Source of the DNA: CAVSWT01 sp963746735
GTDB lineage: Bacteria; Bacteroidota; Ignavibacteria; Ignavibacteriales; Ignavibacteriaceae
Assembly (NCBI GenBank): GCA_963746735.1
Contig: CAVVCO010000024.1
Span: 62,001-126,000, forward strand
Direction of reading: 5' to 3'
DNA: 64,000 nucleotides
In this document: in pieces, positions 9,518 through 18,200 of the stretch
Layout: each line of letters opens with the position of its first letter
Numbering within the stretch: the stretch's first letter is position 1
Translations under genes and position numbers: made by a program
Notes under the pieces: generated by a model
Databases searched by the model: none
What the model saw: only the letters and a program-made list of their open reading frames with translations
What the model was told of the DNA's origin: nothing

Positions 9518-10141
9518 TTATAAGTTTAACTCAATATCTTTTGAAATAATTTTTAAAGATGGGTAATCATTCGTAAAATTCTTAACGAAATAATCTTTTA
9601 CTTCCTCATCATTGATATTCTCTGAAAGGAAAAGAGAAATCGATTCACTCGGCTCAATAATTAAATGAGCATAGTAAACTTTGCTGCTGTCATAGTCAAC
9701 AATATAACTGTATATTTCTCCGCCACCGCTTCCCAAAAAATAATCTAATGAATTATAATAGATTAAATCATATTTATACGACGGCATATTAATTTTTTTT
9801 ACTGAACTTTCGCTAAATGATCCATCCAGCAGACCACTTTGAAAAACAGTTTTTAAAGAATCGTTTTGATATTTCATCAAAATAAATTTGATGCCCCAAT
9901 CTTTAGAATTATTTATTTCAATCCCGGTGGCTATTTCCACTGAAGTATCTTTATCGAAAGTACCTTTGTATGCAAAAGAAACTTCTCTGCCAAGCGCATT
10001 TGAGGCTTCTTTTACTGCAATCTGCGGATCATTAAAATCGGGAATTTGTGATGAATGATTATCACTTTCATCCTTTTTATTACAGCTAAAAATAAGTAAG
10101 GTAAAAACTATTAGAAGCAAAAATTTTTTACTTGATAACAA
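9518..10141 (-). CDS. Putative lipoprotein of unknown function
   Basis: 207 residues with a lipoprotein signal: hydrophobic stretch then LIFSCNKKD, giving Cys20 as the likely lipidated residue. The mature part is acidic and mostly beta-prone, with no domain I recognise. Its start overlaps the end of the L,D-transpeptidase-like gene by 14 bases, so the two are probably translated together and may work together in the envelope. Confidence 0.7.
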   Translation of the reverse strand: MLSSKKFLLLIVFTLLIFSCNKKDESDNHSSQIPDFNDPQIAVKEASNALGREVSFAYKGTFDKDTSVEIATGIEINNSKDWGIKFILMKYQNDSLKTVFQSGLLDGSFSESSVKKINMPSYKYDLIYYNSLDYFLGSGGGEIYSYIVDYDSSKVYYAHLIIEPSESISLFLSENINDEEVKDYFVKNFTNDYPSLKIISKDIELNL

Positions 10142-10820
10142 CTTTGGTTCCTTTCTTTACAACAGTACAAATTTCGTCAATATCTTCATTACTTACAGCA
10201 ATTGAGCCGTCTGTCCAGTTAAAAACAAACGGAAGATTTTTAAATATATAATTCATTCTTCCAATCCCATGAATTCCAATATTTCCACCCAGCTCGGTCT
10301 TTAATGTTGGGCATTCAGCATAATAATATTCAAAGCTAAGTTGATCAAATTCTTTTTGGGTGATTAAGCCTTTCCTTAATCCTTCAGAATCATCAATTAA
10401 ATTAGGATAATTTAATTTTAAAAATTTATAATATACATGTGAAGTATCAATTGAACATATTTTGTATTCACCAACAGGTGTTGCAAAATCGTTTGCTTTT
10501 GTTTTCGGGACAGAAACGTTTTTCCCAAAAGATGCTCGGTATGATTTAATAAAAATTGTATCCTGGTACAAGTTTACAGTATATGTGCTGCGGTTTATAT
10601 AAATGACAGGATCATCAATTTTAACGATGCCTTTATCGCGCATTGCTTCTGATAAAGTCACTTCACGTAGATTTAACACTACTCCGTAAACTACAACTCC
10701 TGCTAAAAAAACAATGATGCCCCCGCTAAAAATTATTACATTTCTTATCGTGGTTTTGTTAAAATAATTTTTAACTGCCGCGGCATTAAATGAAAAATTT
10801 CTATTTTTATTTTTTTCCAT
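10128..10820 (-). CDS. L,D-transpeptidase-like (YkuD-type) membrane protein with Ser in place of the catalytic Cys
   Basis: 230 residues with one N-terminal membrane segment (about 28-50, IIFSGGIIVFLAGVVVYGVV), then a YkuD-type domain that would face the periplasm: VIYINRSTYTVNLYQ, KTKANDFATPVGEYKI, GNIGIHGIG (His184) and TDGSIAVSNEDIDEI. In active L,D-transpeptidases, which cross-link peptidoglycan, the last block carries a Cys (GCI); here the codon is TCA (Ser206). The protein may therefore be inactive or a different type of enzyme. It overlaps the following lipoprotein gene. Confidence 0.82.
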   Translation of the reverse strand: MEKNKNRNFSFNAAAVKNYFNKTTIRNVIIFSGGIIVFLAGVVVYGVVLNLREVTLSEAMRDKGIVKIDDPVIYINRSTYTVNLYQDTIFIKSYRASFGKNVSVPKTKANDFATPVGEYKICSIDTSHVYYKFLKLNYPNLIDDSEGLRKGLITQKEFDQLSFEYYYAECPTLKTELGGNIGIHGIGRMNYIFKNLPFVFNWTDGSIAVSNEDIDEICTVVKKGTKVVIK

Positions 10821-10910
10821 TAATCATTTTTTTTTATTAACGGAGTGAAAGCAACCAGCATTTATCAGATCAAAATTAACTAAAAAAGTCTAACTTTTAA
10901 ATGAGCATAA

Positions 10911-10939
10911 AAAAAGGCGAACAGGTGATTCGCCTTTTT
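10911..10939. terminator. Bidirectional intrinsic terminator after frr
   Basis: AAAAAGGCGAA and TTCGCCTTTTT form an 11-bp stem with a 7-base loop. The T-run on the minus strand terminates the rpsB-tsf-pyrH-frr group. Confidence 0.9.
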
Positions 10940-10968
10940 GCAAAAAAAAATATTTTTATAAAATAACT

Positions 10969-11523
10969 TTAAACTTCCATAATTTCTTTTTCTTTATGCT
11001 TCAGGATTTCATCTACCAGTTTTGTATGTTCATCAGTTATCTTTTGAACTTGATCCTCAGCATCTTTTAGCTGATCCTCAGAAATCTTCTTATCTTTTTC
11101 TTCTCGTTTCAAATGATCGTTAGCATCTCTTCTAACATTCCTGATTGCAACCTTTATATCCTCGCCAAATTTCTTTATTAGTTTAACAAAATCTTTTCTT
11201 CGCTCTTCAGTAAGAGGCGGAACAGGGATTCTAATATTTGTTCCATCGCTTACAGGATTAAAACCCAAATTCGCTTCTAGAATTGCTCGTTCAACAGCTG
11301 GGACAATGGATTTCTCCCATGGTGTTATGGAAAGAGAATGAGCATCAAGAACTGAAAGATTTCCTACCTGATTAATGGGAGTTAAATTTCCGTAATAATC
11401 GACTTTTACTCCATCTAATAAAGCAGTAGTTGCTTTACCGGTTCTAACTTTAGACAATTCTCCTCTAAAAGTTTCTATTGACTTATTCATTCTATCTTTG
11501 GCATCTTTGATTATTTTTTCCAT
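10969..11523 (-). CDS. frr: Ribosome recycling factor
   Basis: Splits the post-termination ribosome together with EF-G. 184 residues, as usual. The family signatures KVRTGKATTALLDGVKVDYYG and IRIPVPPLTEERRKDFVK are present, as is RNVRRDANDHLK. It is the last gene of the rplM-rpsI-rpsB-tsf-pyrH-frr series, 28 bases after pyrH, and ends before a strong terminator. Confidence 0.97.
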   Translation of the reverse strand: MEKIIKDAKDRMNKSIETFRGELSKVRTGKATTALLDGVKVDYYGNLTPINQVGNLSVLDAHSLSITPWEKSIVPAVERAILEANLGFNPVSDGTNIRIPVPPLTEERRKDFVKLIKKFGEDIKVAIRNVRRDANDHLKREEKDKKISEDQLKDAEDQVQKITDEHTKLVDEILKHKEKEIMEV

Positions 11524-11551
11524 TATGACCTCTGAAAAATTATTAAATTTT

Positions 11552-12283
11552 TTAAGAAGCTACTTCAGTATTATCAATAAAGGTTCCTATGGATTCACCC
11601 ATAACTAATTTTATTAGGTTATCCGGAATATCCATGTTAAAGACTATCATCGGCAGATTATTTTCCTGGCAAAGACTGACAGCGGTTAAATCCATCACTC
11701 TTAAGTTCTTTTTAAGAATATCAAGATAAGAAATATTTTTAAACTTTACTGCATTTGCATTTTTTTCCGGATCAGAATCGTAAACGCCGTCAACGCGTGT
11801 TCCCTTAATAATTACATCTGCTTCTATTTCAACAGCCCTTAACGAAGCTGCAGTATCTGTACTGAAATAAGGATGGCCTGTGCCGGCACCAAAAATAACT
11901 ACTCTTCCCTTTTCAAGATGTCTAATTGCTCTTCTTCTAATATAATGTTCTGCAATTTCATGAATTTCTATTGCACTTAACAAGCGCGTATAAATTCCCC
12001 TATTCTCAATGGCATTTTGAAGAGCAAGTGAATTTATCATAGTGGCAAGCATTCCCATTTGATCGCCTGTAACTCTATCAATTCCGTATTCACCGGCACT
12101 CAAGCCTCTATATATGTTTCCGCCGCCTATTACAATTCCAAGCTCAACACCGGCATTCTTAACTTTTTGAATTTCAGCGGAAAAAAAATCCAGAACTTTT
12201 GAATCAATGCCAAATCCTTTTTCACCCATTAAGGACTCACCGCTAAGCTTAAGCAGAACTCGTTTGAATTTTAAATTACTCAT
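11552..12283 (-). CDS. pyrH: Uridylate kinase
   Basis: Phosphorylates UMP to UDP with ATP; amino-acid-kinase fold. 243 residues. Motifs include RVLLKLSGESLMG at the start, GIVIGGGNIYRG, GAGTGHPYFSTDTAA and the DGVYDSDP loop typical of bacterial PyrH. It sits between tsf and frr as in many bacteria, although a hairpin with T-run lies between tsf and pyrH. Confidence 0.97.
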   Translation of the reverse strand: MSNLKFKRVLLKLSGESLMGEKGFGIDSKVLDFFSAEIQKVKNAGVELGIVIGGGNIYRGLSAGEYGIDRVTGDQMGMLATMINSLALQNAIENRGIYTRLLSAIEIHEIAEHYIRRRAIRHLEKGRVVIFGAGTGHPYFSTDTAASLRAVEIEADVIIKGTRVDGVYDSDPEKNANAVKFKNISYLDILKKNLRVMDLTAVSLCQENNLPMIVFNMDIPDNLIKLVMGESIGTFIDNTEVAS

Positions 12284-12314
12284 AAAAAATTTTCGATTGT
12301 GTAGGATTAAATAT

Positions 12315-12348
12315 AAAAAAAGGTCTTAATAAATTTAAGACCTTTTTT
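12315..12348 (-). terminator. Intrinsic terminator or attenuating hairpin between tsf and pyrH
   Basis: AAAAAAGGTCTTAA and TTAAGACCTTTTTT form a 14-bp stem with a six-base loop; on the minus strand it lies between pyrH (start 12283) and tsf (stop 12357). It may terminate part of the transcription of the ribosomal operon. Confidence 0.85.
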
Positions 12349-12356
12349 ATAAAAGA

Positions 12357-13214
12357 TTATTTATTTTCGTCACTCAGATGGAACCGGCGGAATAAGGAAA
12401 GTTTCACGTCTGTTCCATTTTTTGAATTGAACTGCTTAATAAGGTCACCAACTACAATGGAATTGTCTTTAATGAACATTTGTTCGATCAAGCAATTTTC
12501 TTGGTAAAATTTATTTAATTTACCGGTAGCAATTTTATCCAAAATCTGTTCAGGTTTGCCTTCTTTTTTAGCAATCTCTTTATAGATTTCTATTTCTTTT
12601 TCGATCATGTCTTTAGGAATTTCTTCTCTATAAACAGCAATAGGTTTCATTGCTGCAACCTGCATCGCAATATCTTTGCCGATATCAGTAAGATCTTCTT
12701 TATTGCTTGTAACCTTATCAAATTTAACCAGTACGCCAAGCTTTGAACCTAAATGAACGTAATCAACAACAAGACTATCGGGAGCTTTTTCAATTGTGAA
12801 ACGGGAGATTTCAATTTTCTCTCCAACCTTTCCAAGAACATCATTTAACTTAGTTTTTAATTCAGCATTATCATTTAAAAGCGATTCAACATTTTTAGGT
12901 TCAGTTTTAAAAACTGTATCTAAAACTGAATTAGCAAAATTTGTAAAGTCATCGCTCTTTGCAACAAAATCTGTTTCGCAATTAACTTCAACCATAACTC
13001 CTTTGCTTCCGTCTTCGGAAACTTTTGTTACAATCAATCCTTCATTGGCAGATTTTTCAGCTCTTTTAGAAGCAACAGATGCTCCTTTTTTTCTAAGTAT
13101 TTCAATTGCTTTTGTAATATCGCCTTCGGCTTCGGTAAGTGCTTTTTTACAGTCCATCATACCGGCGCCGGTTTTTTTTCTTAATTCATTAACTTGTGCA
13201 GCAGTAATAGCCAT
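12357..13214 (-). CDS. tsf: Translation elongation factor Ts
   Basis: Nucleotide exchange factor for EF-Tu. 285 residues. The N-terminal UBA-like segment VNELRKKTGAGMMDCKKAL is the family signature; the core contains VEVNCETDFVAKSDDF, which contacts EF-Tu, and the C-terminal part holds VAAMKPIAV. It follows rpsB by 21 bases on the same strand. Confidence 0.97.
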   Translation of the reverse strand: MAITAAQVNELRKKTGAGMMDCKKALTEAEGDITKAIEILRKKGASVASKRAEKSANEGLIVTKVSEDGSKGVMVEVNCETDFVAKSDDFTNFANSVLDTVFKTEPKNVESLLNDNAELKTKLNDVLGKVGEKIEISRFTIEKAPDSLVVDYVHLGSKLGVLVKFDKVTSNKEDLTDIGKDIAMQVAAMKPIAVYREEIPKDMIEKEIEIYKEIAKKEGKPEQILDKIATGKLNKFYQENCLIEQMFIKDNSIVVGDLIKQFNSKNGTDVKLSLFRRFHLSDENK

Positions 13215-13235
13215 GATAATAATCTTCCTTATTTT

Positions 13236-14057
13236 TTATTCCGAAGTTTCTTTCTCTTCTTTATTTTGAGATTCTGCTTTCAATTGAGCTCTTTCCTTAG
13301 CTTCTGCTTTTTGCTCTTCACGTTGTTTTTTTATTCTCTCATTTTCAGCAGCTTCTTCGGCTCTATGTTCTTTAACTTTGATGTTACCTTCAATAACAGC
13401 ATCAGCCATATATTTAACAATTAGTTCAACAGTTTTTACAGCATCATCATTTGCAGGAATCAAATAATCGACTGGATCAGGATCGCAGTTTGTGTCAACA
13501 ACTGCAAACACCGGTATGTTTAATCTTTTTGCTTCTTTTATTGCAATTGATTCTTTTTTAATATCAACAACAAACATAGCTCCTGGCAGCCTATTCATCG
13601 ATTCAACGCCTTCTAGAACTTTTTTCAGCTTGTCTTTTTCTCTTGTTAAAAAGAGTCTTTCCTTCTTTGTAATTTTATCAAAAGTTCCATCAGTTTCCTG
13701 TTTTTCAATATTGGTCAATCTTTTAATGCTTTTTCTGATAGTAGAAAAATTTGTAAGCATTCCGCCTAACCATCTTTCACTTACCCAATTTGATTCGCTT
13801 CTTCTTGCTTCCTGCTCGATTACATTCTTTGCTTGTTTTTTAGTTCCTACGAATAAAACTTTCCTGCCTTCAGCTACTAAGCCAGAAAGTTTATCAGCGC
13901 AATCAGTAATGCTATTTTGGGTTTTTTTAAGATCGATGATGTGAATCCCATTTTTTTCCATAAAAATATATGGCTTCATTTTGGGATTCCAACGGCGTGT
14001 AAGATGACCGAAATGTGCCCCAGCTTCAATAAGCTGAGTTAGTTCAACTTTTTGCAT
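13236..14057 (-). CDS. rpsB: 30S ribosomal protein S2
   Basis: 273 residues. Signatures: LIEAGAHFGHLTRRWNPKM at the N-terminus, FVGTKKQA, ERWLGGMLTNFSTIRKSI and VDTNCDPDPVDYLIPANDDA. The C-terminal 40 residues are a charged Lys/Glu-rich tail, an extension also seen in Bacteroidota-type S2. It precedes tsf, the standard bacterial pair. Confidence 0.97.
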   Translation of the reverse strand: MQKVELTQLIEAGAHFGHLTRRWNPKMKPYIFMEKNGIHIIDLKKTQNSITDCADKLSGLVAEGRKVLFVGTKKQAKNVIEQEARRSESNWVSERWLGGMLTNFSTIRKSIKRLTNIEKQETDGTFDKITKKERLFLTREKDKLKKVLEGVESMNRLPGAMFVVDIKKESIAIKEAKRLNIPVFAVVDTNCDPDPVDYLIPANDDAVKTVELIVKYMADAVIEGNIKVKEHRAEEAAENERIKKQREEQKAEAKERAQLKAESQNKEEKETSE

Positions 14058-14162
14058 TTTTACTCCTGTTTATCTTCTACTTTCTTCTCTTTTACCTTTA
14101 ATCCCTTTTAAATTGGGACACAGGGGGTAAATCCGAAAGTATGAATAATGTTGTTAAATAAA

Positions 14163-14549
14163 TTATCTTTTAGAAAATTGAAATCTTTTACGAGCTTTTG
14201 GTCTTCCGGGTTTTTTACGTTCAACCATTCTAGGATCTCTGGTTAATAACCCATCAGGCTTTAATGCTTTTCTGAAGTCAGGATTAATAGCAACTAATGC
14301 TCTAGCAATACCAAGCTTAACTGCACCGGCTTGACCAGTAGTTCCACCGCCATTAACATTAATGAGTAAATCGTAGGAACCTTCAGTTTCAGTAGCCTTT
14401 AATGGAGTTAGAATATCTTCACGGTTAAGAAGCATCGGGAAAACTTTTTCAAATTCTTTTCCGTTTACGGTAATCTTTCCATTTCCGTTTCTCAGAATTA
14501 CACGTGCAACTGCTGTCTTTCTTCTTCCTACAAAAATTTGGTCTGCCAT
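14163..14549 (-). CDS. rpsI: 30S ribosomal protein S9
   Basis: 128 residues, ending in the highly conserved KARKRFQFSKR tail that reaches the ribosomal P site. The N-terminus reads VGRRKTAVARV. Directly downstream of rplM (10-base gap), the universal rplM-rpsI pair. Confidence 0.97.
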   Translation of the reverse strand: MADQIFVGRRKTAVARVILRNGNGKITVNGKEFEKVFPMLLNREDILTPLKATETEGSYDLLINVNGGGTTGQAGAVKLGIARALVAINPDFRKALKPDGLLTRDPRMVERKKPGRPKARKRFQFSKR

Positions 14550-14559
14550 TTTCTCTCCG

Positions 14560-15000
14560 TTATAAACTTATTGTTTCAGGCTTTTGAGCTGAATGTGGGT
14601 GTGATTCACCAGAATAAACTTTTAATTTTTTAATTAACTTTTTTCCCAATCTATTTTTAGGAAGCATGCCTTTTACAGCATTTTCTAAAACGAATTCAGG
14701 TTTCTTTGCCATCAATTCTTCAAATGATTGTACTTTTAATCCGCCAGGATAACCGGAATGATGCGCATAAGTTTTTAATAATTCCCTCTTACCTGTCATC
14801 TTAACTTTTTCTGCATTTACAATTACAACAAAATCACCAGTATCTGCATTAGGCGAAAAAGTTGGTTTGTTTTTTCCTCTAATAATCATGGCAACTTTTG
14901 AAGCCAATCTACCTAAAACCTGGTCCTTCGCATCAACTATATACCATTTTCTATCGGCATTTTCGGTGTTTATAAACCTGGTTAATTTTTCTTGTTTCAC
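14560..15000 (-). CDS. rplM: 50S ribosomal protein L13
   Basis: 146 residues. Motifs: RKWYIVDAKDQVLGRLASK, IIRGKNKPTFSPNADTGDFV and NAVKGMLPKNRLGKKLIKKL. First gene of the rplM-rpsI-rpsB-tsf-pyrH-frr block. The 253 bases before it contain no gene and should hold the promoter, but I cannot pick out a certain promoter. Confidence 0.97.
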   Translation of the reverse strand: MKQEKLTRFINTENADRKWYIVDAKDQVLGRLASKVAMIIRGKNKPTFSPNADTGDFVVIVNAEKVKMTGKRELLKTYAHHSGYPGGLKVQSFEELMAKKPEFVLENAVKGMLPKNRLGKKLIKKLKVYSGESHPHSAQKPETISL

Positions 15001-15213
15001 GCTATTTTCCTCCGAAACATAAACTCATTTCAAATAAAGAGCAGAAATTTAAGTTTAACAGATTTGAAAGTCAAGAAAAATTAGAATGAATGAAGAGGAA
15101 TATGAAGATATAAAGCAAATATTTGAATTTTAAGTCATAATATAAGGTTTGTGATTTTTTCTGATCATAACAAACATGTGAATAAAACAAGACGCCTTAA
15201 ATAATTTAGCAAT

Positions 15214-15242
15214 AAACCCGGCTTCTCAAGTAAACCGGGTTT
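15214..15242 (-). terminator. Weak terminator hairpin after the DUF4412 gene
   Basis: AAACCCGG and CCGGGTTT form an 8-bp stem with a 13-base loop, 12 bases past the stop on the minus strand; the trailing T-run is short (TTTATT). Confidence 0.5.
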
Positions 15243-15253
15243 ATGAAAATCAA

Positions 15254-15943
15254 TTAATTTTGGTCTTGCCCTCTGTTCATCATTGGCATACTAAATTTTT
15301 TATAGTCAGCCGGTACTTCAAACATGCCGGCATCCAAAGATTTTTTGTCTACTGATTTAACCTCCATTGAACTTTCAACTTTCCCATCTTCGTAATGAAT
15401 AGCCTGCATAGGGAAATATCCTTTTCCTTCAATTTCTTTTTGCCAGCTAGATGATTCGTCATTAGCCATTGGGTTACTAAAGCCCATAAAGTTTCCCAAT
15501 TCTTTTGTCATCCAAGCTTCAGTTTTATTGCCATCATCATCAGTATAAACCCATTTTTCACATTCATATCCATTAATTTCTTTTGTTTCGCCTGTCTTAT
15601 CAAATTTCCCATTCATCTTTCCTTTATCATCTGCTTCATCGTTCTTTTTCATTTTTTCAGCCATGCCTTTCATCATATTCATATCCATTTCCATATACAT
15701 TTTCTGCTCCGGCATAAGAATAGTCATTTTCTTATCTTTTGAATCCATAATTAAATTTGCTTTTTCTTCTTTTGTCATTTGAATTAAAGTTTTACTTCCT
15801 TTAACAAAAAGGTTGATGTCTGTATCTTTATCACCCGATTTTACATTCATCACAACTTTCCCTTCAAACTGTGTTTGTGCAAGACAGGTAAAAGCTAATG
15901 AAACAACCAGCAATATCACAAGAGAATAAATTTTCTTTAACAT
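15254..15943 (-). CDS. Exported DUF4412 domain protein
   Basis: 229 residues with a signal peptide (MLKKIYSLVILLVVSLAFTCLAQ). The mature part matches DUF4412: an initial beta-strand FEGKVVMNVKSGD, a Met/Lys-rich centre with many methionines (YMEMDMNMMKGMAEKM), then CEKWVYTDDDGNKTEAWMT. The family is exported and of unknown function; the Met-rich segment might bind a metal, which is speculation. It is a single gene, followed by a weak hairpin. Confidence 0.8.
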   Translation of the reverse strand: MLKKIYSLVILLVVSLAFTCLAQTQFEGKVVMNVKSGDKDTDINLFVKGSKTLIQMTKEEKANLIMDSKDKKMTILMPEQKMYMEMDMNMMKGMAEKMKKNDEADDKGKMNGKFDKTGETKEINGYECEKWVYTDDDGNKTEAWMTKELGNFMGFSNPMANDESSSWQKEIEGKGYFPMQAIHYEDGKVESSMEVKSVDKKSLDAGMFEVPADYKKFSMPMMNRGQDQN

Positions 15944-15974
15944 AGTTCCTCCTCGATTAAATATTAATTATGAA

Positions 15975-16730
15975 TTAAAAATACTGTTTTCCAAACTTAA
16001 AAGTTTTTATCATACCAAAAAACTCCGGCTGAAATGATCTAAAAGATTCTTTGTCATTCATTATTAATTTGACTGTAAAATCTTCATCATCTTCTGTTCT
16101 AATATATAGTATTTGTGTAATCTGTCCGGCTAATTCAACAGGGTCATTATAGAAAATTGTATAATTTTTTCCAGTCTTTTTATTTTTATACTTGCTTTCG
16201 TTAAATAAATATTTTTCCTTTACTTCTAAATGAATATACGGCGGCGGATTGTATCGTCCTTTTAACGACCAGAAAGTTACGCCATCAAGCTTGTCTTTAA
16301 TATTTTGGTCAATATATGTCCAGCCCTTCGGATAACGCATTGAAACATTCAAAGTTGCTTCTCTATATATCTGGTCAAGATTTGTAGTATCAGTATTTGT
16401 CTCAGAGAAATTTAAAAATGAAACTGCATTTTCTTCAGGTTGATTTTCTTTTTTTTCAATGATTTTATTTTGTTCAACTTCTTTTGTAAGAGTTTTTTTT
16501 ACAGGCGAAGGTTTATCTTTACTTCTTTCCTCAATATGTGAATTATCGTTTTTAATATTTTCAAATTCACTGGTATAAACTTGAACATAGGGGCTAGATT
16601 TGTGCGATTTATTAACAGTAATATTAAAAATAAAAATTAAGGTAAAGAAAATGAGAGCATGAAAAATCAAAGATATAGAAATGCTTAAGACATGGCTATC
16701 CTCATCATATTTTATTAAAGCTAAATTCAT
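15975..16730 (-). CDS. Membrane-anchored protein with TonB-like N-terminus
   Basis: 251 residues. The first 45 residues look like the N-terminal anchor of TonB (HVLSISISLIFHALIFFTLIF). A charged linker (about 55-120) rich in Lys, Glu and Pro follows. The C-terminal domain (about 125-251; MRYPKGWTYIDQ, GRYNPPPYIHLEV, MIKTFKF at the end) is not a TonB C-terminal domain; it recalls PsbP-like folds, in which a 'YPxGW' strand is typical, but I cannot be sure. Role unknown. It diverges from the epimerase gene. Confidence 0.65.
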   Translation of the reverse strand: MNLALIKYDEDSHVLSISISLIFHALIFFTLIFIFNITVNKSHKSSPYVQVYTSEFENIKNDNSHIEERSKDKPSPVKKTLTKEVEQNKIIEKKENQPEENAVSFLNFSETNTDTTNLDQIYREATLNVSMRYPKGWTYIDQNIKDKLDGVTFWSLKGRYNPPPYIHLEVKEKYLFNESKYKNKKTGKNYTIFYNDPVELAGQITQILYIRTEDDEDFTVKLIMNDKESFRSFQPEFFGMIKTFKFGKQYF

Positions 16731-16886
16731 GGTTGCATTAACATAATCTAAAGCTAATTTTTATTCAAGGCTTAACATTCATTACTAAAATTATTTTTGT
16801 TTGCTTTAATTCTTTTTTGAAGCCGGTGTTAAAATTGCTAATTTTGGTGTCGTTTTTTAAATACTTTAATATGAAATGAATTCAAA

Positions 16887-17924
16887 ATGAAATTTTTAAT
16901 AACCGGCGGTGCCGGGTTTTTAGGTATTAACATAGTTCGACATTTACATTCCCGGGGCCACGAGGTCATATCTTTTGACATAGCAGAGTTTGATTACCCT
17001 GATATAAAAGATAAAATTAAAATCATTAAAAATGATATTAGAAATAAAAGTGCTGTTGATGAAGCCATGAAAGGAATTGATGCGGTTATCCACACTGCAG
17101 CAGCATTACCGTTATATAAGCCCGAGGATATTATGTCTACTGATGTCGACGGTACAAAAAATCTACTTGAAGCAGCAAAAAAAAATAGTGTTAAAAGGTT
17201 CATACACATTTCCTCTACAGCCGTTTATGGAATTCCTGATCATCATCCATTATATGAAGATGATAAATTAGATGGAGTTGGGCATTACGGCAAAGCAAAA
17301 ATTCTAGCTGAGAAAGAATGTTTGTATTATAGAAATAACGGAATGTGTGTTCCTATTATCCGTCCAAAATCTTTTGTCGGCCCGGAGCGATTGGGAGTTT
17401 TTGATTTGCTATTTGATTGGGCAAAAGACGGCAAAGGATTTCCAATGATTGGAAGCGGGCAAAACCGTTATCAGCTTTTAGATGTTGAAGATCTTTGTGA
17501 TGCAATTTATTTATGCGCTACGCTTGATGAAAAAAATGTTAATGATACTTTTAATATCGGCGCAAAAAATTTTACCACTATGAAGGAAGATTATCAGGCG
17601 GTTTTAGATTATGCAGGCTTTGGGAAAAAGATAGTCGGACTTCCGGAAAAACCAGTAATACTTACATTAAAAATATTAGAAGCATTTAAACTTTCCCCTT
17701 TATACAAATGGGTGTATGAAACTGCATCAAAAGATTCATTTGTTTCCATTGAAAAGGCTGAGATTGTTTTAGGATACAGGCCAAAATATTCAAATAAAGA
17801 TGCTTTGATAAGAAGTTATAAATGGTATGTTGAACATTTTGATGAGTTTAAAAATAAAAGCGGTGTGTCACATAGAGTTCCCTGGAAACAAGGAATTTTG
17901 AGAATTGCGAAGATGTTTTTTTAG
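16887..17924 (+). CDS. NAD-dependent epimerase/dehydratase (extended SDR family)
   Basis: 345 residues, Rossmann fold. The nucleotide-binding motif TGGAGFLG (7-14) is at the N-terminus; the catalytic Ser/Tyr/Lys set is in HISSTAVYG and HYGKAK. The length and the segment PKSFVGPERLGVFDLLFDW resemble nucleotide-sugar epimerases and related reductases, but the substrate cannot be read from the sequence. It has no obvious operon partner; 276 bases with several inverted repeats follow. Confidence 0.88.
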   Translation: MKFLITGGAGFLGINIVRHLHSRGHEVISFDIAEFDYPDIKDKIKIIKNDIRNKSAVDEAMKGIDAVIHTAAALPLYKPEDIMSTDVDGTKNLLEAAKKNSVKRFIHISSTAVYGIPDHHPLYEDDKLDGVGHYGKAKILAEKECLYYRNNGMCVPIIRPKSFVGPERLGVFDLLFDWAKDGKGFPMIGSGQNRYQLLDVEDLCDAIYLCATLDEKNVNDTFNIGAKNFTTMKEDYQAVLDYAGFGKKIVGLPEKPVILTLKILEAFKLSPLYKWVYETASKDSFVSIEKAEIVLGYRPKYSNKDALIRSYKWYVEHFDEFKNKSGVSHRVPWKQGILRIAKMFF

Positions 17925-17968
17925 GAATTTTCTTTCTCCTTTGTTTGGAATTTCCGAATAATTTTATA

Positions 17969-18002
17969 ACGTGTCGATATTTCTTAAAAATTTCGACACG
18001 TT
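17969..18002. repeat. Inverted repeat with GTCGA core (first of a pair)
   Basis: AACGTGTCGA and TCGACACGTT are perfect 10-bp arms around a 14-base AT-rich centre. It shares the GTCGATAT core with the next repeat. Confidence 0.75.
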
Positions 18003-18008
18003 AAAAGA

Positions 18009-18031
18009 ACATGTCGATATCATCGACATGT
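18009..18031. repeat. Inverted repeat with GTCGA core (second of a pair)
   Basis: ACATGTCGAT and ATCGACATGT are perfect 10-bp arms with three bases between, six bases after the previous repeat. No T-run follows, so a terminator is unlikely; it could be a regulator-binding site or a palindromic repeat unit. Confidence 0.75.
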
Positions 18032-18056
18032 AAATTTCATAACAATGACTGTTAGA

Positions 18057-18090
18057 TTTTACTCAGCCCATTGAGTAAAATTGCTCAATG
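18057..18090 (+). promoter_or_regulatory. Two mutually exclusive hairpins upstream of the deoxyhypusine-synthase-like gene
   Basis: TTTTACTCA (18057-18065) can pair with TGAGTAAAA (18072-18080); alternatively CATTGAG (18069-18075) can pair with CTCAATG (18084-18090). The two helices share bases and cannot coexist, the layout of an attenuator or switch. It lies 110 bases before the next gene's ATG. Function is inferred only. Confidence 0.4.
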
Positions 18091-18200
18091 CTCCAATCCA
18101 GATAATATTTATTTCCTTATTTTGATTATATTTATTTCCCTTAAAAAATTATTATCTTAACTTAAATTGAAAATTAAAACTTACTTCAAGGAGTTGTGAG

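Noticed and set aside
12796..13269. 157-codon plus-strand frame opposite tsf
   Set aside because: Antisense shadow of a conserved elongation factor gene; composition (Ser/Phe/Leu-rich) is typical of reverse-frame translations.
13492..13944. 150-codon plus-strand frame opposite rpsB
   Set aside because: Antisense shadow of ribosomal protein S2; no independent coding signs.
15083..15136. Small 14-codon frame (MNEEEYEDIKQIFEF-like) upstream of rplM on the plus strand
   Set aside because: Too short, no clear ribosome-binding site, and in the opposite direction to the ribosomal genes; probably chance.
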